This document shows, piece after piece, positions 11,140 through 21,344 of a stretch of DNA of 64,000 nucleotides. How positions within the stretch are numbered: position 1 is the first letter of the stretch; the number at the start of each line of letters is the position of its first letter. Source of the DNA: Phytohabitans rumicis (GTDB lineage Bacteria; Actinomycetota; Actinomycetes; Mycobacteriales; Micromonosporaceae); the NCBI RefSeq assembly GCF_011764445.1, contig NZ_BLPG01000001.1, positions 1,178,001 through 1,242,000 of the forward strand. Reading direction: 5' to 3'. The notes below the pieces were generated by a model, which was not told the origin of the DNA, made no database searches, and worked only from the letters and a program-made list of their open reading frames with translations. A program made the position numbers and the translations under genes.

Positions 11140-11207
11140 TGACAGTATCCGTGGATTACGTGCGGCTCGAACGAACATCACGATCGGCGAGTGATGAGAG
11201 GCGGACG

Positions 11208-13887
11208 ATGACCGGCGGGCGGGTGCTGTTCGGACGATCGCACGAGCTGTCGGCGATCGAAGATCTCCTGGCCGGTGCCCGGTCCGGTCGCGGCGACGCC
11301 CTCCTGGTCAGCGGAGACGCGGGGACCGGCAAGTCCGCCCTCCTCGACCACGCCCGGTCGATCGCCGCGATGCGCACCCTCTCCGCCACCGGGGTCGAGT
11401 CGGAGTCCCAGCTGCCCTTCGCAGCCGCGCACATGCTCCTGCGGGCGACGTTCGGCCACATCGACGCGCTGCCCGCCCTGCAGGCCGACGGGATCAGGGC
11501 CGCGTTCGGGCTCGGCCCGCCAGCCGGCGGCGACCGCTTTCTCGTTGGGCTCGCGGGGCTCGCCCTGGTGTCGGAGTACGCCGGTGGCGAGCCGCTGCTG
11601 TGCCTGGTGGACGACGCGCAGTGGCTCGACCAGGCATCGGCCGACATGGTGCATTTCATGATCCGGAGACTCGGCGCCGAGGGCATCGCGCTGATCGTCG
11701 CCACCCGGGAGGGCGAGGGCGCGTTCACGGTGCCCGGCCTTCCGGAACTGCGGCTGGGCGGCCTCGCCGCCTGCGACGCCGCCCGCCTGCTGGGCACGGT
11801 GGCCGGCGAGCTGCCCGCCGGCGTACGCGACCGCATCATCCAGGAGACCGGCGGCAACCCGCTCGCGTTGATCGAGGTGGCCGCCCAGCTCGATCCGGAG
11901 CAGCGGGCCGGCCGGATCATTCCGCTGGCCCTGCACGTCGCGGCCGGCTCGTACCAGCCCGGGCGGATCCAAGCGGCGTTCTGGCACCGGATCCGCCGGC
12001 TGCCCGACCGCACCCGGACGCTGCTCCTCGTGGCCGCCGCCGACGACACGGGCGACCTGGGCGTCGTGTTGCGCGCGGCGCACCGGCTCGGGGCGACGCT
12101 GCCCGATCTGGCGGCCGCCGAGCAGGACGGCCTCGTCGAGGTCGCCGGATCGGTGCTGGCCTTCCGACACCCGCTGGTCCGCACGGCGGCCTACCGATGC
12201 GCGCCAGCGGCGCAGCGGGTGGCCGCGCATCAGGCCCTCGCGGCGGTGTACACGGACGCGGCGCACACCGACCGGCGGGCCTGGCACCGTGCCGTCGCCG
12301 CGCTGGAACCCGATGCGGACGTGGCGGCGGACCTGGAGGTCGCCGCCGAGCTGGCCGCCGTCCGCGGCGGGCACGCGGAGGCGTCCGCCGCATACGAGCG
12401 GGCCGCGGAGCTGACCGACGACCCAGGAACACGGTTCCGCCTCCTCGCCGCCGCTGCGGAGGCGGCCCACCAGGCGGGCCGGCTGGCGCAGGTGATCACG
12501 CTGGCCGGCCGTGCCCAGGGCCTCGCCGACGACCCGGCGGCGCTCACGCACTTGGCGCGCCTTCGCGCGAACGCGGAGTTCGAGCGGGTCTCCCCCCGCC
12601 AGGCCTGCCTGACGCTGCTCGCCTGCGCCTCGCTGGTGGCCGACCGCGATCCGCCGGCGGCCCTACCGCTGCTCGTGGAGGCGGCGTGGCGGGCGTGGTA
12701 CGCCGGTGACGGAGCCCTGGCCGCGGACGCCACCCGCCGGCTGGAGCGCCTGGAAGTATCGCCACGGCCGAACCTCCCCGTGAGGGTGGACCTCGCCCGG
12801 TTGACCGCGGGTGACGAGGCGAGCGCCCTTCTGTGCGTCCTGGCCGGTGACGAGGACACCGGCTGGACGCTGGCCACTGCCCTCGTCACGGAGCTGCGTG
12901 ACGGCGGGAAGATCGGCCGGCTGCCGCTCGCACTGGCCGCGCTCGCCATAGCCGAGCTGTTCCGCGGCGAGCACCCCGGTGCGTCGGTCGCCGCCGCCGA
13001 ATGCGTGCGGCTGGCCGCGGACACCGGCCAGCCGCGCCGCGGAGCGCTCGGCACCGCGGTTCTCGCGCTGCTCGCCGCGATCGGTGGCCACGAGAAGCGG
13101 TGTGCCGTGCTGGCCGAGGAAGTGGTGGGGCACGCGTCCGCCCACGGCATCGGCTCGGTCGCCGCGCTCGGCATCTGGGCCGCCGGCCTGCTCGACCTGG
13201 GCCTCGGCCGGTACGCCGAAGCGCTGCGCCGGCTCGGGGGCTGCCCGCCGACGCGTTCGCCCCGTTCCTGCCCGCCCTGGTAGCGCCCGACCTGGTCGAG
13301 GCGGCGGTCCGCGCCGGCCGGCCGGAGCTCGCCCAGGAACCACTCGGGCGGTTCGCGGAGTGGTCGGCCCAGACGCGTCGGCCCTGGGCCGACGCCGTCC
13401 TGCTGCGCTGCCGCGCCCTCGCCGGCGAGGGCGCGGCGGCCGAGGAGCAGTACCGGGCCGCGGTGGCGCAGCATGCAGAGGGCGGCCGGCCGTTCGAGCG
13501 GGCGCGCACGGAGCTGCTCTTCGGCGAGTGGCTGCGCCGGGCCCGCCGGCGCGCGGAGGCACGGACCCACCTGCACGCCGCCCTGCAGGTCTTCGACCGG
13601 ACCGGCGCGCGCCCGTGGGCCGTCCGAGCCCGGATGGAGCTGGCCGCCACCGGCGAGTCGGCGGGGCCAGCGCCGGTGGACCGCGGGGCCGCGCCCGGCC
13701 TGACCCCCAGGAGCTGCAGATCGTCCGGCTGGCCGCGCGGCACCTGACGAACCGCGAGATCGCCGTTCAGCTGTTCCTGAGCCGGCGCACCGTCGAGTTC
13801 CACCTGTGCCGCGCCTACCGGAAGCTCGGCGTATCCGCACGGGGCGAACTCGAGGACGCCATGATCAGGGCGTCCCTCACGTCGTAG
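11208..13887 (+). CDS. LuxR-family large ATP-binding (LAL) regulator, two apparent frameshifts
   Basis: About 890 residues once two frame breaks are bridged, normal for LAL regulators. ATG 11208 follows GAGAGGCGG. The N-terminal AAA/STAND ATPase has Walker A SGDAGTGKSALL (about 35-46) and Walker B LLCLVDDAQWLD. The middle is alpha-helical repeat, and the C-terminus is a LuxR HTH (TPQELQIVRLAARHLTNREI, then RRTVEFHL). Frame breaks lie at the G5 run 13236-13240 (expected GGLPADAF) and the C5 run 13704-13708 (expected GLTPQELQ). In both, one extra base restores the frame, so these are probably sequence errors. LAL proteins often activate secondary-metabolite clusters. Control of the neighbouring Pfa-like operon is possible, but only adjacency supports it. 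Confidence 0.87.
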
Positions 13888-13902
13888 GGACGCCCTGATC
13901 AT
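13861..13902. terminator. Shared bidirectional hairpin between convergent genes
   Basis: ATGATCAGGGCGTCCCT (13861-13877), an 8-base loop, and AGGGACGCCCTGATCAT (13886-13902) form a perfect 17-bp stem. The left arm encodes the last codons of the LuxR-type gene (stop 13885-13887), and the RHS gene ends 10 bp beyond the right arm. There is no U-tract, as is common in actinobacteria. Confidence 0.8.
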
Positions 13903-13911
13903 GACGAGGGC

Positions 13912-16900
13912 CTACTTGCAGTAGCCTCCCGGGCCGTACAGGCCGGCGGTGAACCAGCCCCAGTAGTAGTACTGCATCCAGACGCATCGCTTCATCCGGG
14001 CCGCGATCGTCGCCAGTTGGGTCATGACCCACGCGAACCGGGCGGCGGCTTCCCAACTGTCACGCACCCACCAGATGGGCGTGGCCCACCAAAAGTTCTC
14101 GAGAACCTGGTACAAGGCGTCCCAGCGGTCCCGCAGATCCTTCGTCTCCCGGCGGTTGTACAGAACCCTCAGGGCATAGGGAACGAACCACTTCTTCTTC
14201 CACTCCCGCTTCCGCAGGCCGCTGAGATCCTGTTTGGCCAGCGGGTCCTGGCCCGAGTAGTCGTAGGCGTTGGCGTCGGCGGCGGGGACCGGGTCCACCT
14301 GGAGGAACCGGCCCAGGCTCGGCGCGTACAGCCGAGCGCCCATCAGGATCGCCCCGCTCGGGGTCTCGGCCGACCGGTCGAACCCGCCGAGCCAGCCGTA
14401 GCGGGTCGCCGTCTGCCCGGCGCGCGGGTTGCCGAACTCGTCGAAGCCGTACACCGACGCGGCGGCGGTGGCCACGGTGTACTGGATGGTCACGTCGCCA
14501 TGCAGATCGGTGAGCAGCAGGACCGTGCCACCCGTCGCACCGGTGGCCGCCGCCGTCTGCCCCTCCGGACCAGCGACGAGGCGCGACACGGTCCCGCTCG
14601 CGCTGTCGGTGGTCCAGGTCGGGCTGTCGCTATTGGCCGCGTAGTGGTTGACCTTGGTGCCGGTCGCCTGCCACGCCCCGTTGGCGTCCTTCGCCTCCGT
14701 GGTCCACGCCCCGAGCCGGCCCGCCGCCTCCAGCGTCCAGGTCTGGCGGGTCGACCCGACGGTCTGCCGCTGCACCATGTCGTTGACGAAGTACTCGAGC
14801 GTGGTGTTCGGCGCGGCCGTGGTACGGCCGAAGGCGTCGTAGGCGTATCCCGCGTCAACCAGCCGGTCGGCGCTGTCATAGGTGTGCGACGTCACCGTGC
14901 CGCCGCTCGGGCAGGCGGCGCCCGCCGCCGCCGTCGCGGTGGCCGACGCCGTGCGGTTGGCGTCGAGGTCGTAGGCGTAGGACCGGGTCGTGCAGACCGT
15001 GCTCCGGGTGTCCTGCGCGCTGGTCAGCCGCCCGGCCGCGTCGTAGCGGTACTCCAGATCCGCGGACGTCGACGAGGTGGCGGTCCGGCTGCCCCACTGG
15101 TTGTGGACGGTCCGGTCGACCCAGTCGTAGAACAGCACCGCACCGCTCGACGAGCGGTACTCGCGCTCGACCGGGTTGCCGGCCTCGTCGCGGTACTCGT
15201 TGAGAGTCACCCCACCGGGCATCGTCTGCCGGTTGAGCTCGCCGTCGGAGTCGTAGGTCGCGGTGAAGGTGCCAGCCACCGAGTCGGTCACCGACACCGG
15301 CATGCCGCGCGGCTCCACGTGCGGGTCGTAGCTGTAGGTGGTGCTCGAGGGGACGTTGTTCGAGACCGTGACCGGCCGGTCGAGAGCGTCGTACGCGGTC
15401 GTCGTCGTGCCGCCCGCGCCGTCGCCATAGCTGATCAGCCGGCCCAGCGCGTCGTAGGCGTAGCTGGTCGTCGCGCCGCTAGCCGATACCGATGCGATCC
15501 GCCCGTTGCTGGTGTTGTAGGTCTGGGTGCGGGACGACACCGCGGCGCCGGCCCCAGTGACCGCGGACGAGGCCAGCCGCCCGGCGGCGTCGTAGCCGGG
15601 CGTCGTCGTCCGGGTCACCGCCCCTGAGACCTCCGTGACCTTCGTGACGGTGCCGTCCCGGCCGTACTCCGTCGTCCGGGTCGGCGCGGTCGTGGGGTTG
15701 GTCCCACCGCCGGTGATCGCGCCGCCGGGCGCCACCTGGCAGACCAGGTCGGCCCACTCCGGCCGGCCCGCGCACGTCCCCGAGCCGGTGGCCGACCAGT
15801 ACGTGGTCGTGGTGGTGGTGACGGCGTCCGACCCGCTGGATTTCGGCAGCGTGCTCTTGACGACCCGTCCTTGGCTGTCATACGCGGTCGTTGTGGTGAT
15901 CGCCAGCCCGCCCGGGTCGGTCACCTTGGCCGTCGCCCGCCCGGTCGTCCAGTCGTACGCCGTGGCCGTGACCCGGATGTCGCCGTCCGTCGTGTACCCG
16001 GGCACGGCGGCGCCCGTGGCGGTCTGCGTGACCAGACCGCTGACCTTGGCGCTGCCGTCGGTCGGCCGCCCGCCGTCGTAGGTGTAGACGCTGTGCTGCC
16101 GAGCCGGCACCCAGGCACCCGGCGACAGGTACGGCTTGCCTTCGGTGTCGAGGCCGTCGGCGAGGGCGACCATATGCAGCGGGCCGTACTGCTCCAGTTG
16201 CCGTACCCCGTCCGCGCTGTACACAGAGGTCGTGGCGAGCACCGCGGCCCGCTGCGCCGGGGTGCTGCTGGTCAGGCCGAGCGTCGCGAGGCGCGACTCG
16301 TCGCCCGAGGTGCTGATCGCGAGTTCCCGGTTGCTCGCCGACAGCTGCCAGACGGCGTTGCCGAACTGGTCGTAGTTGACGGCCGAGAGATGGCCGCCGG
16401 GAGTGGCGGTGTTCACCTCGCGGCCCACCGCGTCCAGGTAGGTGACCGTCGAGTACCAGTAGTCCGTGGGGTACATGCTGGCGTCGGAGCCGGTGTGGGA
16501 GGCGGGCAGTTCGCCGGAGGCGAAGACCGCGGTCCCGTCCGTCGGCGCGTCGGCCTGCCCCCAGGCCGCCACGTCCGTGCCGGACAGGGCGTACGGCGCG
16601 GTGCTGCCCGAGAGCGGTACCCCGTAGACCATCCAGGTGGACGAGGTGCCACCGTCTGTTGTGGACGCGCTGCCCTGGGCGAGGGTCGGCCGCGACGCGG
16701 TCAGCAGCATCCCGTCACCCGCGAATGCGGTGCCGCCCGCAGTGCCGTAGGTGAACGTCCACGGCAGCTCGCCGGGCGGGGTCAGCCCGACGATCCGGCC
16801 GGTGCTGTCGTAGGCGTACCCGGTCCGGAGCGCCGGGCTGATCCGCGGGTCCCAGGACTGCACCAGCCGGCCCGCGGTGTCGTACGCGTAGGCCGCCACC

Positions 16901-18713
16901 GCGACCGAGGTCGACGCCGTGGCGCCGGGCGTGGTCGCCCACTGCAGGATCTGCTTGACCCGCCCGGTGTAGTCGCCCGGTGCGCTGCTGGTCGCGGTGG
17001 TCGCCGTGGCGTACACGTACTGGAGCACCCGGCAGCCACGCGTCTGCGGCGCCGTCTGGCACGTGGCCGCGGCGACGGCGACGGTCGGGCTGATGATCAT
17101 CGTGGGTCGGGCGAGTGTGGTGGACCCGCTGGTCACCGCCTCGGACACCACCTTGGTGGTGGAGTTCTCGGTCGGCAGGTAGGTGGTCGAGACCTGCCAC
17201 GCCGTGTCGGTCGACGACGTCTTCACGAACGTCGTGCTGGCACCGTCGGTGTCGGTGAGGATGAACGACCCGGTCAGCGAGCCGGTCAGCGTGAGGTCGT
17301 CCGACCCGGGCTGGGACGCCCACCCGCCGCTGGTTGTGGCGGTGAAGTCCACCCAACCGCCGTCGAGGCGCATGACCTGCACGGAGGTGGTCGACGTCGG
17401 CCGGAGGCCGGTGTAGGGCGACTGGGTCTGGGCGACCATTACCCCGCTGGCCCACTGCGGGCCGAAGATCGGCACCTGCCCGTCCTGGCTGGCGCCGAGC
17501 GTCGGGCGGCGCGAGGAGGCGGTGCGGTTCACCGTCGCCCCGAAGAACGAGACATCGGTGGCCGCCAGGGCGTAGTCGCCGGTCAGCAGGTTGACCGAGC
17601 CGGGGCCGACGCTCGTGCTGGACGCCGAGCCGGCGTTGCGGTCAACGAGGACGTCCACCGACGACGAGGACAGCGTGCCGGCCGTGCCGCTGTAGACGAC
17701 CCGGACTGAGACGGTCCCGTCCGCGGCGAGGGTGCCGGTGGCGTTCCACGTGAGGGGGTGGAGAGGCCGTTGGTGACGGCGACGGGCCAGGTCACGGTCG
17801 TCCCCGTCGCGACCGTCGCGACATTGGCCGCCGGGATGTCCTTCCAGGTGTCGGCCTCGCCCCGCCGGTACTGGAACGTGGCACCGGTGTAGCCGGTCGT
17901 GCCGGTCGCGGCCAGCCTGACACGGCGCGCCGTGGTGTCGCCGTCCTCGGGACTGGTCACCGCCACGCTGTCGACCGCGGCGGCGGTGAGATAGGCCGGC
18001 GCGGCCGGGTACACCGCGGGCGCGAGCGCCGTGGGCTTGCCGACGACCACCCGCACCCGGCCCGACCACGGCGAGCTCGTGTGCTTGTCGCGCAACCGGG
18101 CACGGAAGGAGTACGTCGTGCCCGCGCGGAGGGCGGCTAGGCCGAAGTCCTTCGGGGTCGCGGTCACAGAGGCGCCCGGCTCGGCGCGCTTGGCGACCCG
18201 CTTGACGCGGGTGTCGCCGCGGTACAGCTCGAACTCTGCCCGAAGGCCCTCGCTGGCGGGCACAGTGGCGACGGCGCTGAAGAACGGATTGGCGCTCGCG
18301 GCACGGCGCGGCGAGCCCGGCGCCGCCGGGCTGACGTCGACCCGCGGCGCGGCGAGCGGCGGGGCGTAGCGGGCCGTGATCCTGGCGGAACCGATCCGCT
18401 TCCAGCCCGCGGGCCCCCGCAGCGCCGTGGCCCCGCCGGGCCGCGCCACGAGCGTCAGCGTGCCGTCCGGCTGCGCCCACGCCTGCGGCGCGGCCTGTTC
18501 GCCGTCCGCCACCTGAATGGGGCGCTGCTGGAGGCGGGCGGTGAGCAGCGCGGACTCCAGGTCCGCCGCCACCGCCGGGCCGAGCCGCGCGCCCTCCTCG
18601 GGAGAAACGGTGAACGTAAACCGGGCCGCCTCCGCGCTCTGCGCGAACGGACCCAGCGTGACCACCAGCACAAACGACATTCCCAGAGTTAGCGCCTTGC
18701 CGAGGAACTTCAC
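13912..18713 (-). CDS. Secreted RHS/YD-repeat protein with unusual C-terminal tip (one apparent frameshift)
   Basis: About 1600 residues from GTG 18713, preceded by GGAGG. The N-terminus is a signal peptide (FVLVVTLGPFAQSAEA). A beta-rich Ala/Pro region with a fibronectin-like RAGTTYSFRARLRDK segment follows, then many YD repeats (YDAAGRL, YDALGRL, YDSQGRV). The RHS core ends in GARLYAPSLGRFLQVDP and DPLAKQDLSG. After the core is a tip of about 100 residues rich in W, Y and R (CVWMQYYYWGWFTAGLYGPGGYC), the position where polymorphic toxin domains sit; I do not recognise it. The frame breaks at the G5 run 17754-17758 and one extra base restores NGLSTPLTWNATG. The next gene in transcription direction is convergent, so no immunity gene directly follows. 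RHS shells normally encapsulate or display the tip outside the cell. Confidence 0.85.
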
Positions 18714-18814
18714 TTTTCCTCCATCGCCGAGGCCCGGATCAGGCCGTCATTGAAGCACGCCAATAAGCGATGGAAGATGCCGGATTTCCGCACTACCTAA
18801 CCAATCAGCAACCC

Positions 18815-19533
18815 CTACCTAATCCCGCGTTGATCAGGGGACTCGTCCTGCGTGTCGTCGGCGCACCGCCGGAGAAAGTCCCTGATCAGCGTCCTCCGCC
18901 CTTGCATCCGGCCCACGGCCGTCCACTTTGGCCTATGGAACAGTCGTCGCCGGCGGCCCGCCCGCGCGCCGCACGCGCCCGGGTCGGTGTACATGCCGGC
19001 GTAGCAGGCGGCCAGGACCGGCCCTGGGGTGGCGAGCAGTTGGTCCCGGACGGCCGAAGGCAGGGACCCGAGCTGGTCGTGGGCCGCGGCGCCGCCGGCC
19101 CGCAGCCGCGCCAGGCGTACGTCGAAGCCGCGCTCCTCCTCCGCGTCGGCGCCGTAGGCCGGGTCGATCACGACGAGCGCCGTGACCACGTTGGGATGCT
19201 CGACCGCGAGGGCGGTCACCACCTGTGCACCCATCGAGTGGCCGACGGCCACCACTGGTCCAGTGTGGAGCCCGGCCAGAGCCGAGCCAGGTCGACCGGC
19301 CGGTACCCGCCCTCGGGCGCAGACGACCGGCCGTGGCCGCGCAGGTCGACGGCGATGACGCGGTGCCCGGCGAACGGGATCGGCTCCCATACGCGCGAGT
19401 CCCCGCCCCATCCGTGGACGAGCAGCAGGGCCGCTGACCCGGCGCCCGCGACCCGGCAGTTCAGCCGGACCTCGTCCAAGTCGGCGTACGGCACGCCAGC
19501 CTGCGGCACATCCACGTGACCGACGGCCTGCAA
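18815..19533 (-). pseudogene. Alpha/beta hydrolase remnant
   Basis: The N-terminal part reads as an alpha/beta hydrolase (LLLVHGWGGDSRVW oxyanion region, then VIAVDLRGHGRSS). The frame shifts near 19280, and the nucleophile elbow VGHSMGAQV with IDPAYGADAEEE follows in another frame. After MYTDPGACGA (about 18.99 kb) similarity ends and the reading becomes Arg-rich and non-protein-like, so the acid/His part of the triad is lost. One indel could be an error, but the missing C-terminus indicates decay. A start near 19533 is uncertain. Confidence 0.7.
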
Positions 19534-19879
19534 GACTGACCGCCATCCCGTCTGGCTTGGCCACGAGTCGCGTAGCGCCCAACTGCGTGGGCCAGAGAAG
19601 GGGTGCCGTGGGATCGGCTCTGCTCAAGCTCCCGATAGGCGATGGGAGCAACGAATATATCGAGATCGAGGTCGACCGCCGAGATCTTGGACAGAACCCA
19701 GGCAACCTTCAGCATCACCATCACTTGGCGAAAGCCAGCCGCCCCCCAGACGTCGTAGACCGGTTACGGGCCTTGCCCGCACGCAGTGTCCCAGGCAAGG
19801 TGTCGGCGCTCACGGAATCCGGATACCCCCGGGCCTTGCTTGAGCCGTATGCCGCGACGAGTGGCACGTACGGATCTGA

Positions 19880-19911
19880 GGGGCCCCGATGCAGCAATAC
19901 ACCGGGGCCCC
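19880..19911. repeat. GC-rich hairpin
   Basis: GGGGCCCCG (19880-19888) and CGGGGCCCC (19903-19911) form a perfect 9-bp stem around a 14-base loop. It is terminator-like and lies about 20 bp from the longer inverted repeat at 19929-20011. Confidence 0.6.
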
Positions 19912-19928
19912 GACTGCGTCTAATCTTG

Positions 19929-20011
19929 GTGTCGGCGTACAGGCTAATGTGCACAACGACGTACGACCCTTGCCCGTAGGCGCCTGTGTAGATGAGTTCG
20001 TACGCCGACAC
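19929..20011. repeat. 12-bp inverted repeat with nested inner repeat
   Basis: GTGTCGGCGTAC (19929-19940) and GTACGCCGACAC (20000-20011) are perfect reverse complements 59 bases apart. Just inside, ACAGGC (from 19939) pairs with GCCTGT (near 19983). This is a possible structured RNA, protein site or small mobile-element end. No transposase is adjacent. Confidence 0.55.
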
Positions 20012-20059
20012 TTGGCCGGTCGGTGGATCGTAGACTCAATGTCCGCCACCAGATTTGCG

Positions 20060-20302
20060 CCGCGTATGCGTTCGGCAGGCGTATCCGGACCGCCACCCCG
20101 CCGGTGCTGACCCGAACCACCTGGCGGACCGGTGGTTCGCGAATCCCTTCTCGGACCAATTCGGCGCGGCGCTCGGGCGCTGGGGCGTGGCGGTCCAGGC
20201 AACGGCCTACGCGGTCGAGCCCGAGCAAGCCGTCGTGCCAGCGCACGCCAACAGGGCGGCCACGGTGAGGGACGACAGGGACCGTGGCAGCGTACGCGTC
20301 AC
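20060..20302 (-). pseudogene. SGNH/GDSL hydrolase N-terminal remnant
   Basis: GTG 20302 overlaps the epimerase stop (GTGA) and opens a secretion signal (RTLPRSLSSLTVAALLACAG). The frame hits TAG at 20207-20209 but continues with the family-like WTATPQRPSAAPNWSEKGFA. It then shifts to VRQVVRVSTGGVAVRIRLPN, the conserved N-terminal strand of secreted SGNH hydrolases, and ends. A nonsense codon, a frameshift and loss of the catalytic domain make this a true pseudogene. Confidence 0.72.
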
Positions 20303-21225
20303 GCTGAGCCCTTCAGTGCGTTGGCGGTTTCGATGAGGACGTCGTCCAGGAGAGTCGGCTTGAGGTCGAAAGTCCGCGTGGCCAGCGAAGCGTCCAGAAC
20401 GGCGGGCCGCTGGTAGAGATACTGCATCTCCGGAACTTCCCCAAGGATCGGATCGGCGAGGGCCAGGTTGTGTAGATCGAGCGGTGACATGTTGACCAGG
20501 TCGGGGACGGGGGAGCCCGTCACTTCCGCGAACCGAACCGCCACCTCGCGCACCGAGCCGTCGGAAATGGACGGCACATGCCACGCTTGTCCCCAGGTCC
20601 GCTCGTCCCGACTGAGCGCGACAAGCAGGCGGGCGACGTCACCGGGATAGGCCCAACTGTGCGGCGCGTCCAGATCCGCCGGAATGTGGACCGGTTGGCC
20701 GGCCAGCACGGCTGGCGCGACCATCAGGTTGAACATCGACACCGATCCAGGGCCGATGAAGTCGCCCGGTCGCACCTCGGCGTACCGGATCCGTCCCTGT
20801 TCGTGGAGGGTGATGGCGTCGTGCCACATCCGCGCCCGGACCCGACCCTTGATGGTGGTCGGCGATAGGGGAAGGTTCTCGGTGATCGGACCGGCGACGG
20901 GACCGTACCCGTATATGTTGCTCAGGTTGAGGTAACGCGCGCCGCTGTATTCGGCGGCGGCCAGCAGCGCGGCAGCGAGCGGCGGAGTCTCGATCGGCAG
21001 CCGGTTGTAGGCGGGCGAAGCGCAGTTGATGAGCGTGGCCGCGCCCTGCGCCAACTCGGTGAGGACAGCGGCGTCGCTGGCGTCCGCGGTGATCCGTTCG
21101 ATCAGCGGATGCTCCGGCCCGCCGCCACGTCGGCTGAGCATCCGAATGCGGTCACCGGACTCGGCGAGCAGGCGAGCGGTGGCCGTGGCGGAGTGGTTGG
21201 CTCCCACGACAATGTGAAGTGACAT
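20299..21225 (-). CDS. NAD(P)-dependent epimerase/dehydratase-family protein
   Basis: A 308-residue Rossmann protein of the extended SDR family. The N-terminal strand and dinucleotide loop are HIVVGANHSATATARLLAES, a variant in which the usual GxxGxxG has partly changed. NCASPAYNRLP, the strand SNIYGYGPVAGPITE (a YG-type active-site area) and RPGDFIGPG follow, as in NAD-dependent epimerases. Start ATG 21225 is favoured over 21228. It is divergent from the AraC-type gene (120 bp apart), which may regulate it. Substrate unknown. Confidence 0.8.
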   Translation of the reverse strand: MSLHIVVGANHSATATARLLAESGDRIRMLSRRGGGPEHPLIERITADASDAAVLTELAQGAATLINCASPAYNRLPIETPPLAAALLAAAEYSGARYLNLSNIYGYGPVAGPITENLPLSPTTIKGRVRARMWHDAITLHEQGRIRYAEVRPGDFIGPGSVSMFNLMVAPAVLAGQPVHIPADLDAPHSWAYPGDVARLLVALSRDERTWGQAWHVPSISDGSVREVAVRFAEVTGSPVPDLVNMSPLDLHNLALADPILGEVPEMQYLYQRPAVLDASLATRTFDLKPTLLDDVLIETANALKGSA

Positions 21226-21344
21226 CAAGATCCTTTCGGCTGACTCTTGACCTCGACCGTATGTCTCCTGTCAGAGACTATGAATAGCTTGTCGTCTACG
21301 ATTGATGTCCCAGCGTCTGCGTCCAGCGGCGCTAAAGTCGCGGT

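Larger units (their letters stand above)
19534..20059. other. Gene-poor stretch with an unrecognised minus-strand frame
   Basis: No recognised gene. A minus-strand frame from a TGA near 20035 down to 19721 reads plausibly (VSAYELIYTGAYGQGSYVVV, later LHRGPSDPYVPLVAAYG), with GTG 20011 as the only early start. I cannot assign it. The start region of this frame lies in the inverted repeat at 19929-20011, which may instead mean the stretch is structured, non-coding DNA. Confidence 0.3.

Noticed and set aside
13236-13708. Programmed frameshifting or phase variation in the LuxR-type gene
   Set aside because: No slippery heptamer with a downstream structure was seen, and similar one-base shortfalls occur in unrelated genes; sequence error is simpler.
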